Shown: in pieces, positions 51,803-60,765 of the stretch
Layout of the letters: every line of letters begins with the position of its first letter
Numbering within the stretch: the stretch's first letter is position 1
DNA from: JBDTSW01 sp963782605
GTDB taxonomy: Bacteria > Actinomycetota > Thermoleophilia > Solirubrobacterales > 70-9
Assembly (NCBI GenBank): GCA_963782605.1
Contig: CAWAKK010000001.1
Coordinates: forward strand, 124,001-188,000
Reading direction: 5' to 3'
Length of the DNA: 64,000 bases
Translations under genes and position numbers: made by a program
The notes under the pieces: model-generated
Told to the model about the DNA's origin: nothing
Seen by the model: the letters and a program-made list of their open reading frames with translations, nothing else
Databases searched by the model: none

Positions 51803-53206
51803 CGCATTGCCCTCAGCTCATCCACCGCGATCCCGCTCTCCTGGGCGAGCTCGCCCGCGACGCGAGCGGCGCAGTAGAACCCCTGGCAGCGGCCCATCAG
51901 AACCCGGGTACGTCGTCTCAAACCATCGAGGTCCGTGGGCGGAATCGGGCTGCGAGCGGCGTCGCGAATCTCCCCGCGCGTAACGCGCTCGCAGAAACAG
52001 ACGACGTCGCCGTAGGCGGGATCCTCAGCGATCCGCTCCGCCTGGCGGAACGGGCGCGCCCGCGCCTCGCCGATGTTGGGCATCGAGACGCTCGGCAGGC
52101 GCTTGGACCGCTCGCGTAGCTCGAGCCCGGCATCCGCGAGCCTCTCGCGCAGCCATTCGGCGATCGCCATCGCCGCGGTGAGGCCCGTCGAGCGGATCCC
52201 GCCCGCGCATGCGTAGCGCGCGGCGCCGTCCACCTCGAGCTGGTAGTCAGAGTGCTCCGTCGCGGAGCGAAGGCCCGCATACACGGCGGTCACCTCGTAC
52301 TCAAGGAGCGTCGGCATCAGCTCGCGGGCCTGGCGCATGAGCCCATCGAGGCCTTCACGGGTCGATTCCGTGGCGTCCTTGTCGGGCAGATCCTCGGCCG
52401 TGGGGCCGAGCATGATGTTGCCGAACACGGTCGGCGAGACGAGCACGCCCTTGGTCTTGCCTGTGGGCACCGGCAGCAGGATGTGCGAGACCAATTCTCG
52501 GGAGAGCTTGTCGAAGACGATGAGCTGTCCGCGCCGAGGAGTCACGGTGAAGCCTTCGAATCCGGCCATCCGGTGCAGCGCGTCCGCGTGCAGCCCTGCG
52601 GCGTTTATGACCCAGCCCGCCTCGATCCTCCCCCGCGTCGTTTCGAGCGTCCACCCGCCCCCGTCGGCTCGCGCCAAACCCGTGACGGGCTCGCCACGGC
52701 GCAGCGCCACGCCCGCGGCGACCGCCTGCGTCGCGTGCGCGAGCGGGGGCGTCCAGGGGCAGATGATGAACTCGTCGGGAACCTCGAGCGCGGCGAGCGC
52801 CCCCGGGCCCAGGTTGGGCTCGCGGCGGTAGAGCTCCTCCCGCGAGATCTCCCCGATCGCGCTTGTAGCCGTTGGCCCGGGAGTTCTGGACGATCTCGGC
52901 GAAGCGGTTGTGCTGGGCCTCGTTCCACGCCACGAGCAGGGCGCCGGTCCGCTCGAGCGGGATCCCGACCTCCTCCGCGTAGGCGAGGAGCAGCTCGTGG
53001 CCGCGGGCCACGAGGCCCGCTTCGAGGCTGCCGGGCTTGGCGTCGAATCCGGTGTGCAAGAGCGCGGTATTGGCCTTGCTCGTGCCTGCCCCCACGTCGC
53101 CTGCGTCGATCAGGACAACGCGCAGGTCAAACCGGGCGAGTTCGCGGGCGGTCGCCGCACCAACGTCCCCCGCCCCAATGATCGCGACGTCGTAGCCGAT
53201 GCCCAT
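51799..53206 (-). pseudogene. GlpA-like FAD dehydrogenase with C-terminal BFD [2Fe-2S] domain; one-base frameshift
   Basis: The N-terminal part from ATG 53206 carries DVAIIGAGDVGAATARELAR and NTALLHTGFDAKPGSLEAGL, typical of glycerol-3-phosphate dehydrogenase/DAO. The frame breaks at 52862-52865; one extra base there, and the next frame continues with AIGEISREELYRREPNLGPG through to MR at 51799. The C-terminus has the BFD cysteines CFC...CQGFYC. The 1408-base length fits one insertion. Intact, it would oxidise glycerol-3-phosphate or an amine, and pass electrons to its partner. Sequence error or recent inactivation. Confidence 0.78.
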
Positions 53207-53209
53207 GCC

Positions 53210-54007
53210 TCAAAGGCCCTGCGCATCGAGGAAGCCGCGCAGCTCCCGGTTGAACGCTTCCGGTGCCTCAACGTTGCTGAGATGGCCCACGTCCGGCATC
53301 GCGATGAGGGTCGAGCCGGGAATGCGGCCGTGGAGATCCTCGGCGATCTTCAGCGGGGACCTGCGATCAGCGGCGCCCCACAAGAGCAGCGTGGGCACGT
53401 CGATGGCAGGCAGGGCCTCGCGCAGATCCGCCTCGGCCATAGAGCGCGCGATCGCCCGGTGACCGGCCGGGTGGAACTCGGACATGACGGCGGCGACTTC
53501 GTCTCTCATCTGCGCTGGGGCCTGGTCGGTCAGCAGGCCCGGGATCCAGTCGCCGATGAACTCTTCGGCCGGCAGTTCCGCCTCGCTCAGGCACCTGTCA
53601 AGCCGCTCCGTCACGAGCTCAGAAGGCAGCGAGCCCGCCCAACCGGCATAGCCGCCGGCCACCACCAGCGCCCGCGGGGTCGCCGGGCTGCGGCGATACA
53701 GCTCGAGAGCGAGCGCACCGCCGAAGGACAGCCCGCAGACCACGGGACGCTCCACATCAACGGCGGCAAGGAACGCGTCCAGGCAGTCGGCGTAGTCAGG
53801 GAGGCGGAAGCTCTCCGGCGGGTCCGAGGACCGCCCACACCCGGGCGCGTCCCATGCGATCACCGTGAACTGATCGGCAAGCTCATCGAGCTGCCCGCGC
53901 CAGAGCCGAGCGTCGCAGAGGGTTCCGTGCAGGAGCACGAGCGGCCGTCCCTCGCCGACCCGCTCGAACGCAATGCGGAGGCCGTCTACCTCGATTTGCT
54001 CGGTCAT
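53210..54007 (-). CDS. Alpha/beta-fold hydrolase
   Basis: 265 residues. LVLLHGTLCDARLW (oxyanion loop), WDAPGCGRSSDPP, nucleophile elbow CGLSFGGALA, and the catalytic Asp/His in LLWGAADRRSPL and PDVGHLSNVEAPE make the full triad. It resembles lactonase/esterase/3-oxoadipate enol-lactonase enzymes. It is the first gene of a three-gene transcript (3-base gap to the GlpA-like gene), so it may act on the same substrate pathway. Confidence 0.85.
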   Translation of the reverse strand: MTEQIEVDGLRIAFERVGEGRPLVLLHGTLCDARLWRGQLDELADQFTVIAWDAPGCGRSSDPPESFRLPDYADCLDAFLAAVDVERPVVCGLSFGGALALELYRRSPATPRALVVAGGYAGWAGSLPSELVTERLDRCLSEAELPAEEFIGDWIPGLLTDQAPAQMRDEVAAVMSEFHPAGHRAIARSMAEADLREALPAIDVPTLLLWGAADRRSPLKIAEDLHGRIPGSTLIAMPDVGHLSNVEAPEAFNRELRGFLDAQGL

Positions 54008-54081
54008 CGAAATGCAGTCTCACCGAATCAGCGGGTTCTACGGTCAGGGGTTCTATTCCGGCGGTCACGATAGAAGCGGCG

Positions 54082-55455
54082 TCACTTGGGAGCCTTCTCG
54101 GCGTAAAGCCAGCGATCGAAATCCGCTCGATCGACCGAGTCCTGGGCCGCGAGCGCATCATCGATGAGCTCCTGGGTCGTAAAGGGACGGTAGGCGCGCC
54201 GGCTGTGGAGGTCGGCAAGGAACCCAAGCATCCGTTGCTTGCCGCCGAGTCCCAGAGCGACCTCTCCGAGAATCCTGGCGCCGGCGCCGTACGCCGCGCC
54301 GTCGAAGCCCGGTTCGAGCGCGGTTCGCCCACTGGCGATATCGGAGGCGAACCCGGGATCAAGCCTGGCGCTCGAGTCCTGGCGCTCCCACCAGACCACC
54401 GCTGACTCGTCGATCCAGGTATCCCGCCATGTGCGGTTCACCGTCGACGCGCCGAAGTACATATGGGCGAGCTCGTGCTCGAGCGAGCCGATCCCGGTCC
54501 GGGTGGCTCCGAAGTACTCCATGCCGCTGCCCCAGCCGGTCAGAAGGATCTGCATCCTCGCCATCGGGAAAGGCCCAAGCTCACTGATCAGGCTTGTGAT
54601 CGTCCTCCGCGTGATGGCCTTCGCCTTGTCGATCGTTGCGAGCGGGCGATCCGAGACGATCGTCACGTCGACCCCGCTTGAGTCAAACCGCGACGTCCGC
54701 ACTTGGCCCGCCGGAACGGCGGCGAAGAACATGGTGTGGCTCGCGATGGGCCTCTGCGAATCGACCTTCCATGTCTGGACCCGCGCCGCGTCCTCCTGAC
54801 GGACCACCCCCGAACCGAGGACGGTGTACTTGCGATCCGCGTGCACCCGAACCCGCACGCGGTGGCGAGCGAACTCCTCGGGCGAGCTGATCGTCGGCCA
54901 CAAGGTCTCCGTTTCATCTCTTGGGCCCTCCGTGTCGTCGAAATTGGTGAGAAACCAGTCTGGATGCGCTCGCGAAAACGCTCGGGAGACCCGGCTCGAC
55001 ATCGACCAGCTGACCCGCAGCGTGTGAGCCTCGCCCTCGGCCAGATCCCGCTGTAGCTCGAACGCCGGCTCGGCTGAGGGGAGGGCGCGAACCCGGCGCA
55101 CGTCCCCGGCGTCTCGCGGATCGAGCTCTTCACCGTCGAGCTCGAGCGAGTGCAGCATCCGGTGAGCGGGCTTCGCTGAGCCGCGGATCGGGTTGAAGTG
55201 AAAGAGAGGGCGGCTCTGGCCGGGCCGCATCTCGAATCGTAGCTCCGCACTGCCCTCCACCCGCGAGTCCGATGGCCAGTAGTCCTGGGTGATGTCGATC
55301 TCGCTGACGTCGATCCGAAACGCCTTCGCGAGCCTGCCGCCGAGCGCATCCGCAGGCGCCGAGCTGGAGTTCTCCTGGCCACCGCCGCACCCGCCGGGGG
55401 CTGCGGCCATAGCGATCGCAGAGGCTGCGGTCGCAACGGCAGGCTTCCATCCCAT
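54082..55455 (-). CDS. M1-type (gluzincin) metallopeptidase-like lipoprotein
   Basis: 457 residues. The signal peptide ends in a lipobox-like APGGC (Cys23). The zinc site is HELAH, then 18 residues, then E (WIDE), exactly M1 spacing, preceded by GWGSGMEYFGAT, a G-x-M-E substrate motif. The N-terminal half is beta-rich as in M1 enzymes; the long C-terminal helical domain of aminopeptidase N is absent. It is probably an extracellular aminopeptidase. ATG 55455 overlaps a repeat in the 25-base divergent promoter region. Confidence 0.82.
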   Translation of the reverse strand: MGWKPAVATAASAIAMAAAPGGCGGGQENSSSAPADALGGRLAKAFRIDVSEIDITQDYWPSDSRVEGSAELRFEMRPGQSRPLFHFNPIRGSAKPAHRMLHSLELDGEELDPRDAGDVRRVRALPSAEPAFELQRDLAEGEAHTLRVSWSMSSRVSRAFSRAHPDWFLTNFDDTEGPRDETETLWPTISSPEEFARHRVRVRVHADRKYTVLGSGVVRQEDAARVQTWKVDSQRPIASHTMFFAAVPAGQVRTSRFDSSGVDVTIVSDRPLATIDKAKAITRRTITSLISELGPFPMARMQILLTGWGSGMEYFGATRTGIGSLEHELAHMYFGASTVNRTWRDTWIDESAVVWWERQDSSARLDPGFASDIASGRTALEPGFDGAAYGAGARILGEVALGLGGKQRMLGFLADLHSRRAYRPFTTQELIDDALAAQDSVDRADFDRWLYAEKAPK

Positions 55456-55473
55456 ACAATGTGCATAATACAA
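55454..55473. promoter_or_regulatory. ATACAA direct repeats, candidate GntR operator
   Basis: ATACAA occurs at 55454-55459 and 55468-55473, 14 bases apart, in the AT-rich 25-base gap between the divergent M1-type peptidase and dehydratase genes. FCD-type GntR regulators commonly recognise TTGTAT/ATACAA half-sites, and such a regulator is encoded two genes away (56431). The first repeat overlaps the peptidase start codon. Confidence 0.4.
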
Positions 55474-55480
55474 AATAGCT

Positions 55481-56434
55481 ATGCTCGGAACTGAGCCCAG
55501 AGTGACCCCTGAGCGAATCGAGCGGGCGCACGATTCGATCGATCCCGTGTTTCGCGACACACCGCAGTTCGCCGACGAGGCGATCGGAGCGGAACACGGT
55601 TGCGAAGTGCTCTTCAAGATCGAGTCGCTGAATCCGATTGGGTCGTTTAAGGGTCGCGGCGCCGAGGTGGCGGTCGCGGAGCTCGAGGAAGGCCAGCCGA
55701 TCGTCTGCGCGTCTGCAGGGAACTTCGGCCAGGCCCTCGCCTATTCGGCCCGCCGGGTGGGATCTCCGGTCCGCGTCTTCGCCGCGCACGATGCGAATCC
55801 GAGAAAGGTTGAGCGAATCCGCCGCTTGGGCGCCGAGGTCGTCCTCGGCGGCCGCGATTTCGACGAGGCCAAGGAGCGAGCGCGTAAGGCCGCCGGATCC
55901 GGCGGGACGTTTCTCGAGGATGGGGCCGAGCCGGCGATCGCCGAGGGGGCGGGAACGATCGCCGTCGAGCTGTGCAGGGGTCCTGGGCGGATCGACCAGG
56001 TGCTGGTTCCGGTGGGCAACGGCTCTTTGATCATCGGCATCGGACGGTGGCTCAAGGCGCGGTCGCCCGCGACCAAGGTCGTCGGGGTTGGCGCCAAAGG
56101 GGCGCCGGCGATGGCGTTGAGCTGGCGCGCCCGGCGGCCGGTAAGGACCGAGGCCGCCGACACGATCGCCGACGGGATCGCGATCCGCGAGCCGATCGCG
56201 GCCGCGGTTGAGGGCCTGGTGGAGGTCGTCGACGAGATGCTGCTCGTCGACGACGCTCAGATCCTGTCGGCGGTACGCCTGGCCGCTCGCGAGCTGGGCG
56301 TGCTGGTCGAGCCCGCAGGGGCAGCCGGGCTGGCGGGACTGATCGCGGCCGGTGGGGTCGAGCGCGGTCGAATCGCGATCCCGCTGTGCGGAGGCAACCT
56401 CACGCCGGATCAGATCCGGGAATGGATCGGATGA
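55481..56434 (+). CDS. PLP-dependent threonine/serine dehydratase-like enzyme
   Basis: 317 residues, fold type II. The PLP lysine is Lys57 in PIGSFKGRGA, the Asn in CASAGNFGQALAYSAR binds the cofactor ring, and the phosphate loop is PVGNGSLIIGIGR. No ACT domain is present, so it is of the catabolic/short form. It deaminates threonine or serine, or a related beta-substituted amino acid. Start overlaps none; the GntR gene begins in its stop codon (ATGA). Confidence 0.84.
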   Translation: MLGTEPRVTPERIERAHDSIDPVFRDTPQFADEAIGAEHGCEVLFKIESLNPIGSFKGRGAEVAVAELEEGQPIVCASAGNFGQALAYSARRVGSPVRVFAAHDANPRKVERIRRLGAEVVLGGRDFDEAKERARKAAGSGGTFLEDGAEPAIAEGAGTIAVELCRGPGRIDQVLVPVGNGSLIIGIGRWLKARSPATKVVGVGAKGAPAMALSWRARRPVRTEAADTIADGIAIREPIAAAVEGLVEVVDEMLLVDDAQILSAVRLAARELGVLVEPAGAAGLAGLIAAGGVERGRIAIPLCGGNLTPDQIREWIG

Positions 56435-57084
56435 TCACGAGAAGCTCCATTCGCGAACAGGTTCACGACGAGCTCCTGCGCATGCTGTTCGAGGGGCGGC
56501 TCACGGTCGGAGCGAACATCGACGAGCGAGCGCTGGCCGAAGAGCTCGGTGTCAGCCGCACTCCCATTCGCGAGGCCCTGCTGCGCATGGGCGAGCACGG
56601 GCTGGTTGAGAATCGCCCGCGACGCGGTTTCTTCGTCACCGCGGTCACCGTCAGGGACGCGCGCGAGGTTTACCCGATGATCGCCGGCCTGGAGATCCTG
56701 GCCCTCCGAAGCACAAATCCCACCGCGCTGGAGGCCGGATCGAGCAAGCTCGACGAGATCGCGGCCGAGATGGAGGCGGCCCCCCCGGACGCTCGCGCCA
56801 CACAGATCGCCGACGACCGCTGGCACTCCACCCTCGTGGCGATGGCGAAGAATCAGCGGCTCACCGACACGCTGCGGGACCTCAAACGCCTTATCACCCG
56901 CTACGAGTACGCCTATATGAGCGAACCGGAAGCAGTGGCCACCTCGGTTGCACACCATCGGGCGATCAGCGCCGCGCTGCGCGTCGGAGACATCGACAAA
57001 GCCGCCGAGACTCTCGAGGAGAACTGGCGCCACGGGATGGACCGCTTCCTGGGCCACCTGGAGAGCCAGAGCGCGGAGCGTTGA
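56431..57084 (+). CDS. GntR-family regulator, FCD (FadR) subfamily
   Basis: 217 residues. N-terminal winged helix: DELLRMLFEGRLTVGANIDE and SRTPIREALLRMGEHGL. The C-terminal FCD helical domain has a likely metal/ligand-binding Asp/His set (DDRWHSTLVAMA and AHHRAISAAL). Translationally coupled to the dehydratase, so it most likely senses that enzyme's substrate or product and controls the divergent promoter at 55456-55480. Confidence 0.88.
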   Translation: MITRSSIREQVHDELLRMLFEGRLTVGANIDERALAEELGVSRTPIREALLRMGEHGLVENRPRRGFFVTAVTVRDAREVYPMIAGLEILALRSTNPTALEAGSSKLDEIAAEMEAAPPDARATQIADDRWHSTLVAMAKNQRLTDTLRDLKRLITRYEYAYMSEPEAVATSVAHHRAISAALRVGDIDKAAETLEENWRHGMDRFLGHLESQSAER

Positions 57085-57157
57085 CGCTGGTGGAACGTCG
57101 GTGCGGCTGTCCTGGCGAGCGCGATGAGTTCTGGGCCGCTCCAAGGTCGTAGTGGCG

Positions 57158-57559
57158 ATGAACGACAACGAGCAGCGGATCCGCACGCTGATCGAGCGCT
57201 GGGCTGAGGCGGTTCACGCCGGAGACATCGATGTGGTCCTCGCAGACCACGCCGAGGACATCGTCATGTTCGATGTCCCGCCCCCCGAACAGGGTGTGCG
57301 GGGCATCGAGTCGTATCGAGCGACGTGGCCTGAGTTCTTCGAGTGGCAGGCTCGCGGGGCGAGCTTCGAGATCGAGTCGCTCGAGGTGACCGCAGGGGAA
57401 CAGGTTGCCTACGCCTATGCGCTGCTGCGCTGCGGCACGCAGGAGGAGCTTGCCGCGAACCCGGGGCGCCGCCTGCGGCTGACAATCGGCCTGCGCAGGC
57501 AAAGCGGCCATTGGAAGGTCGCGCACGAGCACCATTCCTTCACGAGCGGCACGGACTAG
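57158..57559 (+). CDS. SnoaL-like/DUF4440 ketosteroid-isomerase-type protein
   Basis: About 133 residues. NEQRIRTLIERWAEAVHAGD is the typical N-terminal helix, FDVPPPEQGVRGIESYRATW the conserved strand-loop, and a final strand WKVAHEHHSF ends with His-Glu-His-His. This is the YybH/DUF4440-like group (SgcJ/EcaC family). Starts are GTG 57152 or ATG 57158. The substrate is unknown. Confidence 0.75.
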   Translation: MNDNEQRIRTLIERWAEAVHAGDIDVVLADHAEDIVMFDVPPPEQGVRGIESYRATWPEFFEWQARGASFEIESLEVTAGEQVAYAYALLRCGTQEELAANPGRRLRLTIGLRRQSGHWKVAHEHHSFTSGTD

Positions 57560-57628
57560 CTTCACCGTTGTGCGGGTGGCTCTCCCCTGGAACCGCAAGG
57601 TTGCGTCGGTTCGGCATCCTGTTCGGCC

Positions 57629-58696
57629 ATGGCGAAGGACGCGGTGATGGTCGACGCGGACGGGCGCGAGGTGCGCGTCTCAAGCCCGGACAGGGTCATC
57701 TTCCCCGCGACGGAGCGCACCGGCGACGTCACGAAGCTCCAGATCGCCGAGTACTACGTGGCAGTCGGGGACGGGATCATGCGCGCCCTGCATGAGCGCC
57801 CAACGACCCTCGAACGCTGGCCGAAGGGCGTCCACGAGGGGATGACCATCTCGACACGCGAGGGCCACGTCGGCGACGCCTTCTACCAGAAGCGAATTCC
57901 TAAGGGTGCCCCTGACTGGGTCGAGACGGCTCGGATCGAGTTCCCGTCCGGCCGGCACGCGGACGAGGTCTGCCCCACGGAGCTCGGCGTCGTCGCCTGG
58001 TGCGCGCACATGGGGACGCTCACCTTCCACCCGTGGCCGGTTCGGCGCGCTGACGTCGACCATCCCGACGAGCTTCGATTGGACCTGGACCCGCAGCCAG
58101 GCACCGACTTCGACGATGCGGTCGAAGTGGCGGGCGAGGCAAGGCGGCTCTTTGACGAGCTCGGCATCTCCGGCTGCCCCAAGACCTCGGGCGGGCGCGG
58201 CATCCACATCTATGTCCGGATCGAGCCGAAGTGGACCTTCACCGACGTCCGTCACGCCGCGATCGCCTTCGGGCGCGAGCTCGAACGCCAGATGCCCGAC
58301 CGCGTGACCACGAGGTGGTGGAAGGAGGAGCGCGGCGAGAAGGTCTTCATCGACTACAACCAGAACGCCCGCGACCGCACGATCGCCTCTCCCTACAGCG
58401 TCCGCCCGAAGCCCGGCGCGCCGGTTTCGGCGCCCCTCGACTGGGACGAGCTGCCAGACGTCCAGCCCGAGGACTTCACGGTCGAGTCGATGCCGGCCCG
58501 CTTCGCCGCAGTGGGCGACCGTTTCGCCAGCATCGACGACACGCACCACTCCCTGGAGCCGCTGCTCGAGATGTACGAGCGTGACGAGGGCCGCGGGGAG
58601 GGCGACATGCCCTACCCGCCGGACTACCCGAAGATGCCGGGTGAGCCGAAGCGCGTCCAGCCCTCGCGCGACCGCGACCGTAAGAAGGCGAGCTGA
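57629..58696 (+). CDS. LigD-type DNA polymerase/primase domain protein
   Basis: 355 residues, the archaeo-eukaryotic-primase-type polymerase domain of LigD, stand-alone. The catalytic D-x-D is Asp152/Asp154 in LRLDLDPQPG; KTSGGRGIHIYV and VFIDYNQNARDRTIASPYS complete the active site. The domain fills gaps during Ku-dependent end-joining. No Ku, ligase or 3'-phosphoesterase domain occurs in this window, so partners must be elsewhere. Confidence 0.9.
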   Translation: MAKDAVMVDADGREVRVSSPDRVIFPATERTGDVTKLQIAEYYVAVGDGIMRALHERPTTLERWPKGVHEGMTISTREGHVGDAFYQKRIPKGAPDWVETARIEFPSGRHADEVCPTELGVVAWCAHMGTLTFHPWPVRRADVDHPDELRLDLDPQPGTDFDDAVEVAGEARRLFDELGISGCPKTSGGRGIHIYVRIEPKWTFTDVRHAAIAFGRELERQMPDRVTTRWWKEERGEKVFIDYNQNARDRTIASPYSVRPKPGAPVSAPLDWDELPDVQPEDFTVESMPARFAAVGDRFASIDDTHHSLEPLLEMYERDEGRGEGDMPYPPDYPKMPGEPKRVQPSRDRDRKKAS

Positions 58697-58843
58697 CGAC
58701 CCGAGAAGGCTGCAGGCTCCGTTCGGGCGATGAGGGGAACGCAGGCCGACCGCGCGCGTTCGCGGCGGGAGAGTTAGGCTGCCCGGCTCTTCCGCTGTCA
58801 TGCCCCATTGACGGCGAGGCGCGCATCCACGGGAGGAGTGCTG

Positions 58844-60658
58844 ATGACCGAAGACAGTGCCTGGACCGGACGGCCGATCTCGCGCCGCACGGTGGTCAAG
58901 GGCGGGCTCGTGCTCGCAGGCGGGGCGCTGGTCGGCGCCCCGTCGCTGGCACTCGGCCGCCGTCGCGGTCCGGCGGCGGCTGACATGGTCCTGCGCGACG
59001 GTCACATCCACACGCTCGACCCGGCGAACCCCGCGGCGAGCGCGGTTGCGATAGCCGGCGATCAGATCGTATTCGTTGGCGATACGGCCGGTGTCGAGGC
59101 ACACGTCGGGCCGAAGACCGAGGTGATCGATCTCGGCGGAAGGATGGTCCTGCCCGGGATCCATGACGCGCACACGCATGCGCTCGCCGGCGGCCAGACC
59201 TTGAACGCGCCGAGCCTCAACTACCGCCAGCTACGGCTGGCCGCGTTTCTCCAGGCGATAGAGCGCCTGCTCGAGCGCTACCCGGGGGCCACGCCGGACA
59301 GCTGGTTCATCGTCGGCGAGTGGGACGCCTCGTTCATGCCGAAGCTGCCCGACAGGCAGGACCTGGATGGGCTGCCGACAAGCCGCCCCATTCTGGTCTT
59401 CTCCCTCGACGGACACATCGCTCTGGCCAACTCCCGCGCGCTGGAGATCGCAGGCATCTCCGCCGCCACCCCCGATCCCCCCGACGGCGAGATCCGCCAC
59501 GACCCCCAGGGAGAGCCGACCGGGATCCTCCTCGACGGCGCGATCGACCTCGTCTACGAGCACATCCCCGAACCTTCGGTCGAGGACAACGCGGTGGCGC
59601 TCAAGGCCGCCTTCCAGCAGATGAACGAGCAGGGGATCACCTCTTACCTCGACGCGTCGGCCGGCGGCGACGACCTGGCAGCCACCGCGCAGGTGAGCGA
59701 CGACGGCGACCTCACCCTGCGGCCCTCGCTCGCCGCGTACGTCGACCCTGAGCTCGCTGCCGACGTCGAGGCGATGCTGGATTACCTGGACGACCGGCAG
59801 GCCACCCACGCCCGTCCCGATGTCGCCGTCCGGACCGTGAAGCTGTTCTTCGACGGCGTGGTCGAGTACCCGACGCAGACCGCCGCGATGCTTCGTCCCT
59901 ACCGGAAGTGCCGCGGCCCGCGTTCGGACCTGCAGTGCGGGCCGGGTAACGACAACGGGCCCACATACTTCCCCCAGGAGGTCGCGAACGAGGCGATCGC
60001 CGCCCTCGACGAGGCGGGGTGGCAGGTTCATGTGCACGCGATCGGGGATCGCGCGGTGCGATCAGCCCTGGACGCGTTCGAGCACGCCCTGGCCGTCAAC
60101 GGCCCCGGCGACAATCGTCACACGATCGGTCACGTGGAACTGGTTCACCCGAACGACTTCGACCGCTTCGCCGAGCTCGGAGTACTGCCCAACATGCAGA
60201 TGCACTGGGCCGAGCGCGACAGCTACACCGTGGATCGGCTCCGCCCCTACGTCGGCGACAGGCGCTGGCGCCGGACCTATCCGGCGGGAAGCCTGAACCG
60301 CCACGGCGCCCGGCTCTGCGGCGGCAGCGACTGGCCGGTCGACCCGCTGCTGCCGTTCCGGCAGATCGAGATCGCGGTGAACAGAACCGCGGATGAGGTC
60401 TACCCGGGAGACCCCCGCCCCCTGTTCCGGCGCCAGGGCTTGACGCTCGCGCGCTCGCTCGCCATGCACACTCGAAACTCTGCCTACCAGCTCCACCAGG
60501 ACACGCTCACCGGAGAGATCAGAAACGGCCTACTCGCCGACCTGATCGTCCTGGATCGCGATCTGTTCGAGGTACCGCTGACGAACGTGTCGAAGACGAA
60601 GGTGGACATGACCCTCGTCGGCGGCGAGGTCGTTCACTCCCGGAGGATCGGCGTCTAG
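58844..60658 (+). CDS. Tat-exported amidohydrolase, YtcJ-like
   Basis: 604 residues. Twin-arginine signal ISRRTVVKGGLVLAGGALVG. Metal site: HDAHTHAL after VLPG, VHAIGDRAVRSALDAFEHAL and CGGSDWPVDPL (Asp), the amidohydrolase_3 type of YtcJ/NfdA. It would hydrolyse N-acyl or other C-N bonds outside the membrane. ATG 58844 has GGAGGAG upstream. A long GC hairpin terminator follows at 60710. Confidence 0.87.
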   Translation: MTEDSAWTGRPISRRTVVKGGLVLAGGALVGAPSLALGRRRGPAAADMVLRDGHIHTLDPANPAASAVAIAGDQIVFVGDTAGVEAHVGPKTEVIDLGGRMVLPGIHDAHTHALAGGQTLNAPSLNYRQLRLAAFLQAIERLLERYPGATPDSWFIVGEWDASFMPKLPDRQDLDGLPTSRPILVFSLDGHIALANSRALEIAGISAATPDPPDGEIRHDPQGEPTGILLDGAIDLVYEHIPEPSVEDNAVALKAAFQQMNEQGITSYLDASAGGDDLAATAQVSDDGDLTLRPSLAAYVDPELAADVEAMLDYLDDRQATHARPDVAVRTVKLFFDGVVEYPTQTAAMLRPYRKCRGPRSDLQCGPGNDNGPTYFPQEVANEAIAALDEAGWQVHVHAIGDRAVRSALDAFEHALAVNGPGDNRHTIGHVELVHPNDFDRFAELGVLPNMQMHWAERDSYTVDRLRPYVGDRRWRRTYPAGSLNRHGARLCGGSDWPVDPLLPFRQIEIAVNRTADEVYPGDPRPLFRRQGLTLARSLAMHTRNSAYQLHQDTLTGEIRNGLLADLIVLDRDLFEVPLTNVSKTKVDMTLVGGEVVHSRRIGV

Positions 60659-60709
60659 GAGGGCAGTCGCGCAGGCCGCTTCCAGCGGCGCGGACGATCG
60701 ACAGGCCGC

Positions 60710-60741
60710 CCCAGGGCTCCGGGGTGTCCCGGGGCCCTGGG
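60710..60741. terminator. Strong GC hairpin between convergent genes
   Basis: CCCAGGGC (60710-60717) pairs with GCCCTGGG (60734-60741), and the inner CCGGG/CCCGG stem has loop GTGT. Thirteen base pairs with one mismatch. It lies between the ends of the amidohydrolase (60658) and RTX gene (60766), so it likely stops both. No U tract. Confidence 0.65.
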
Positions 60742-60765
60742 CAATCGGCCTAGCTGGCGTTCGGC

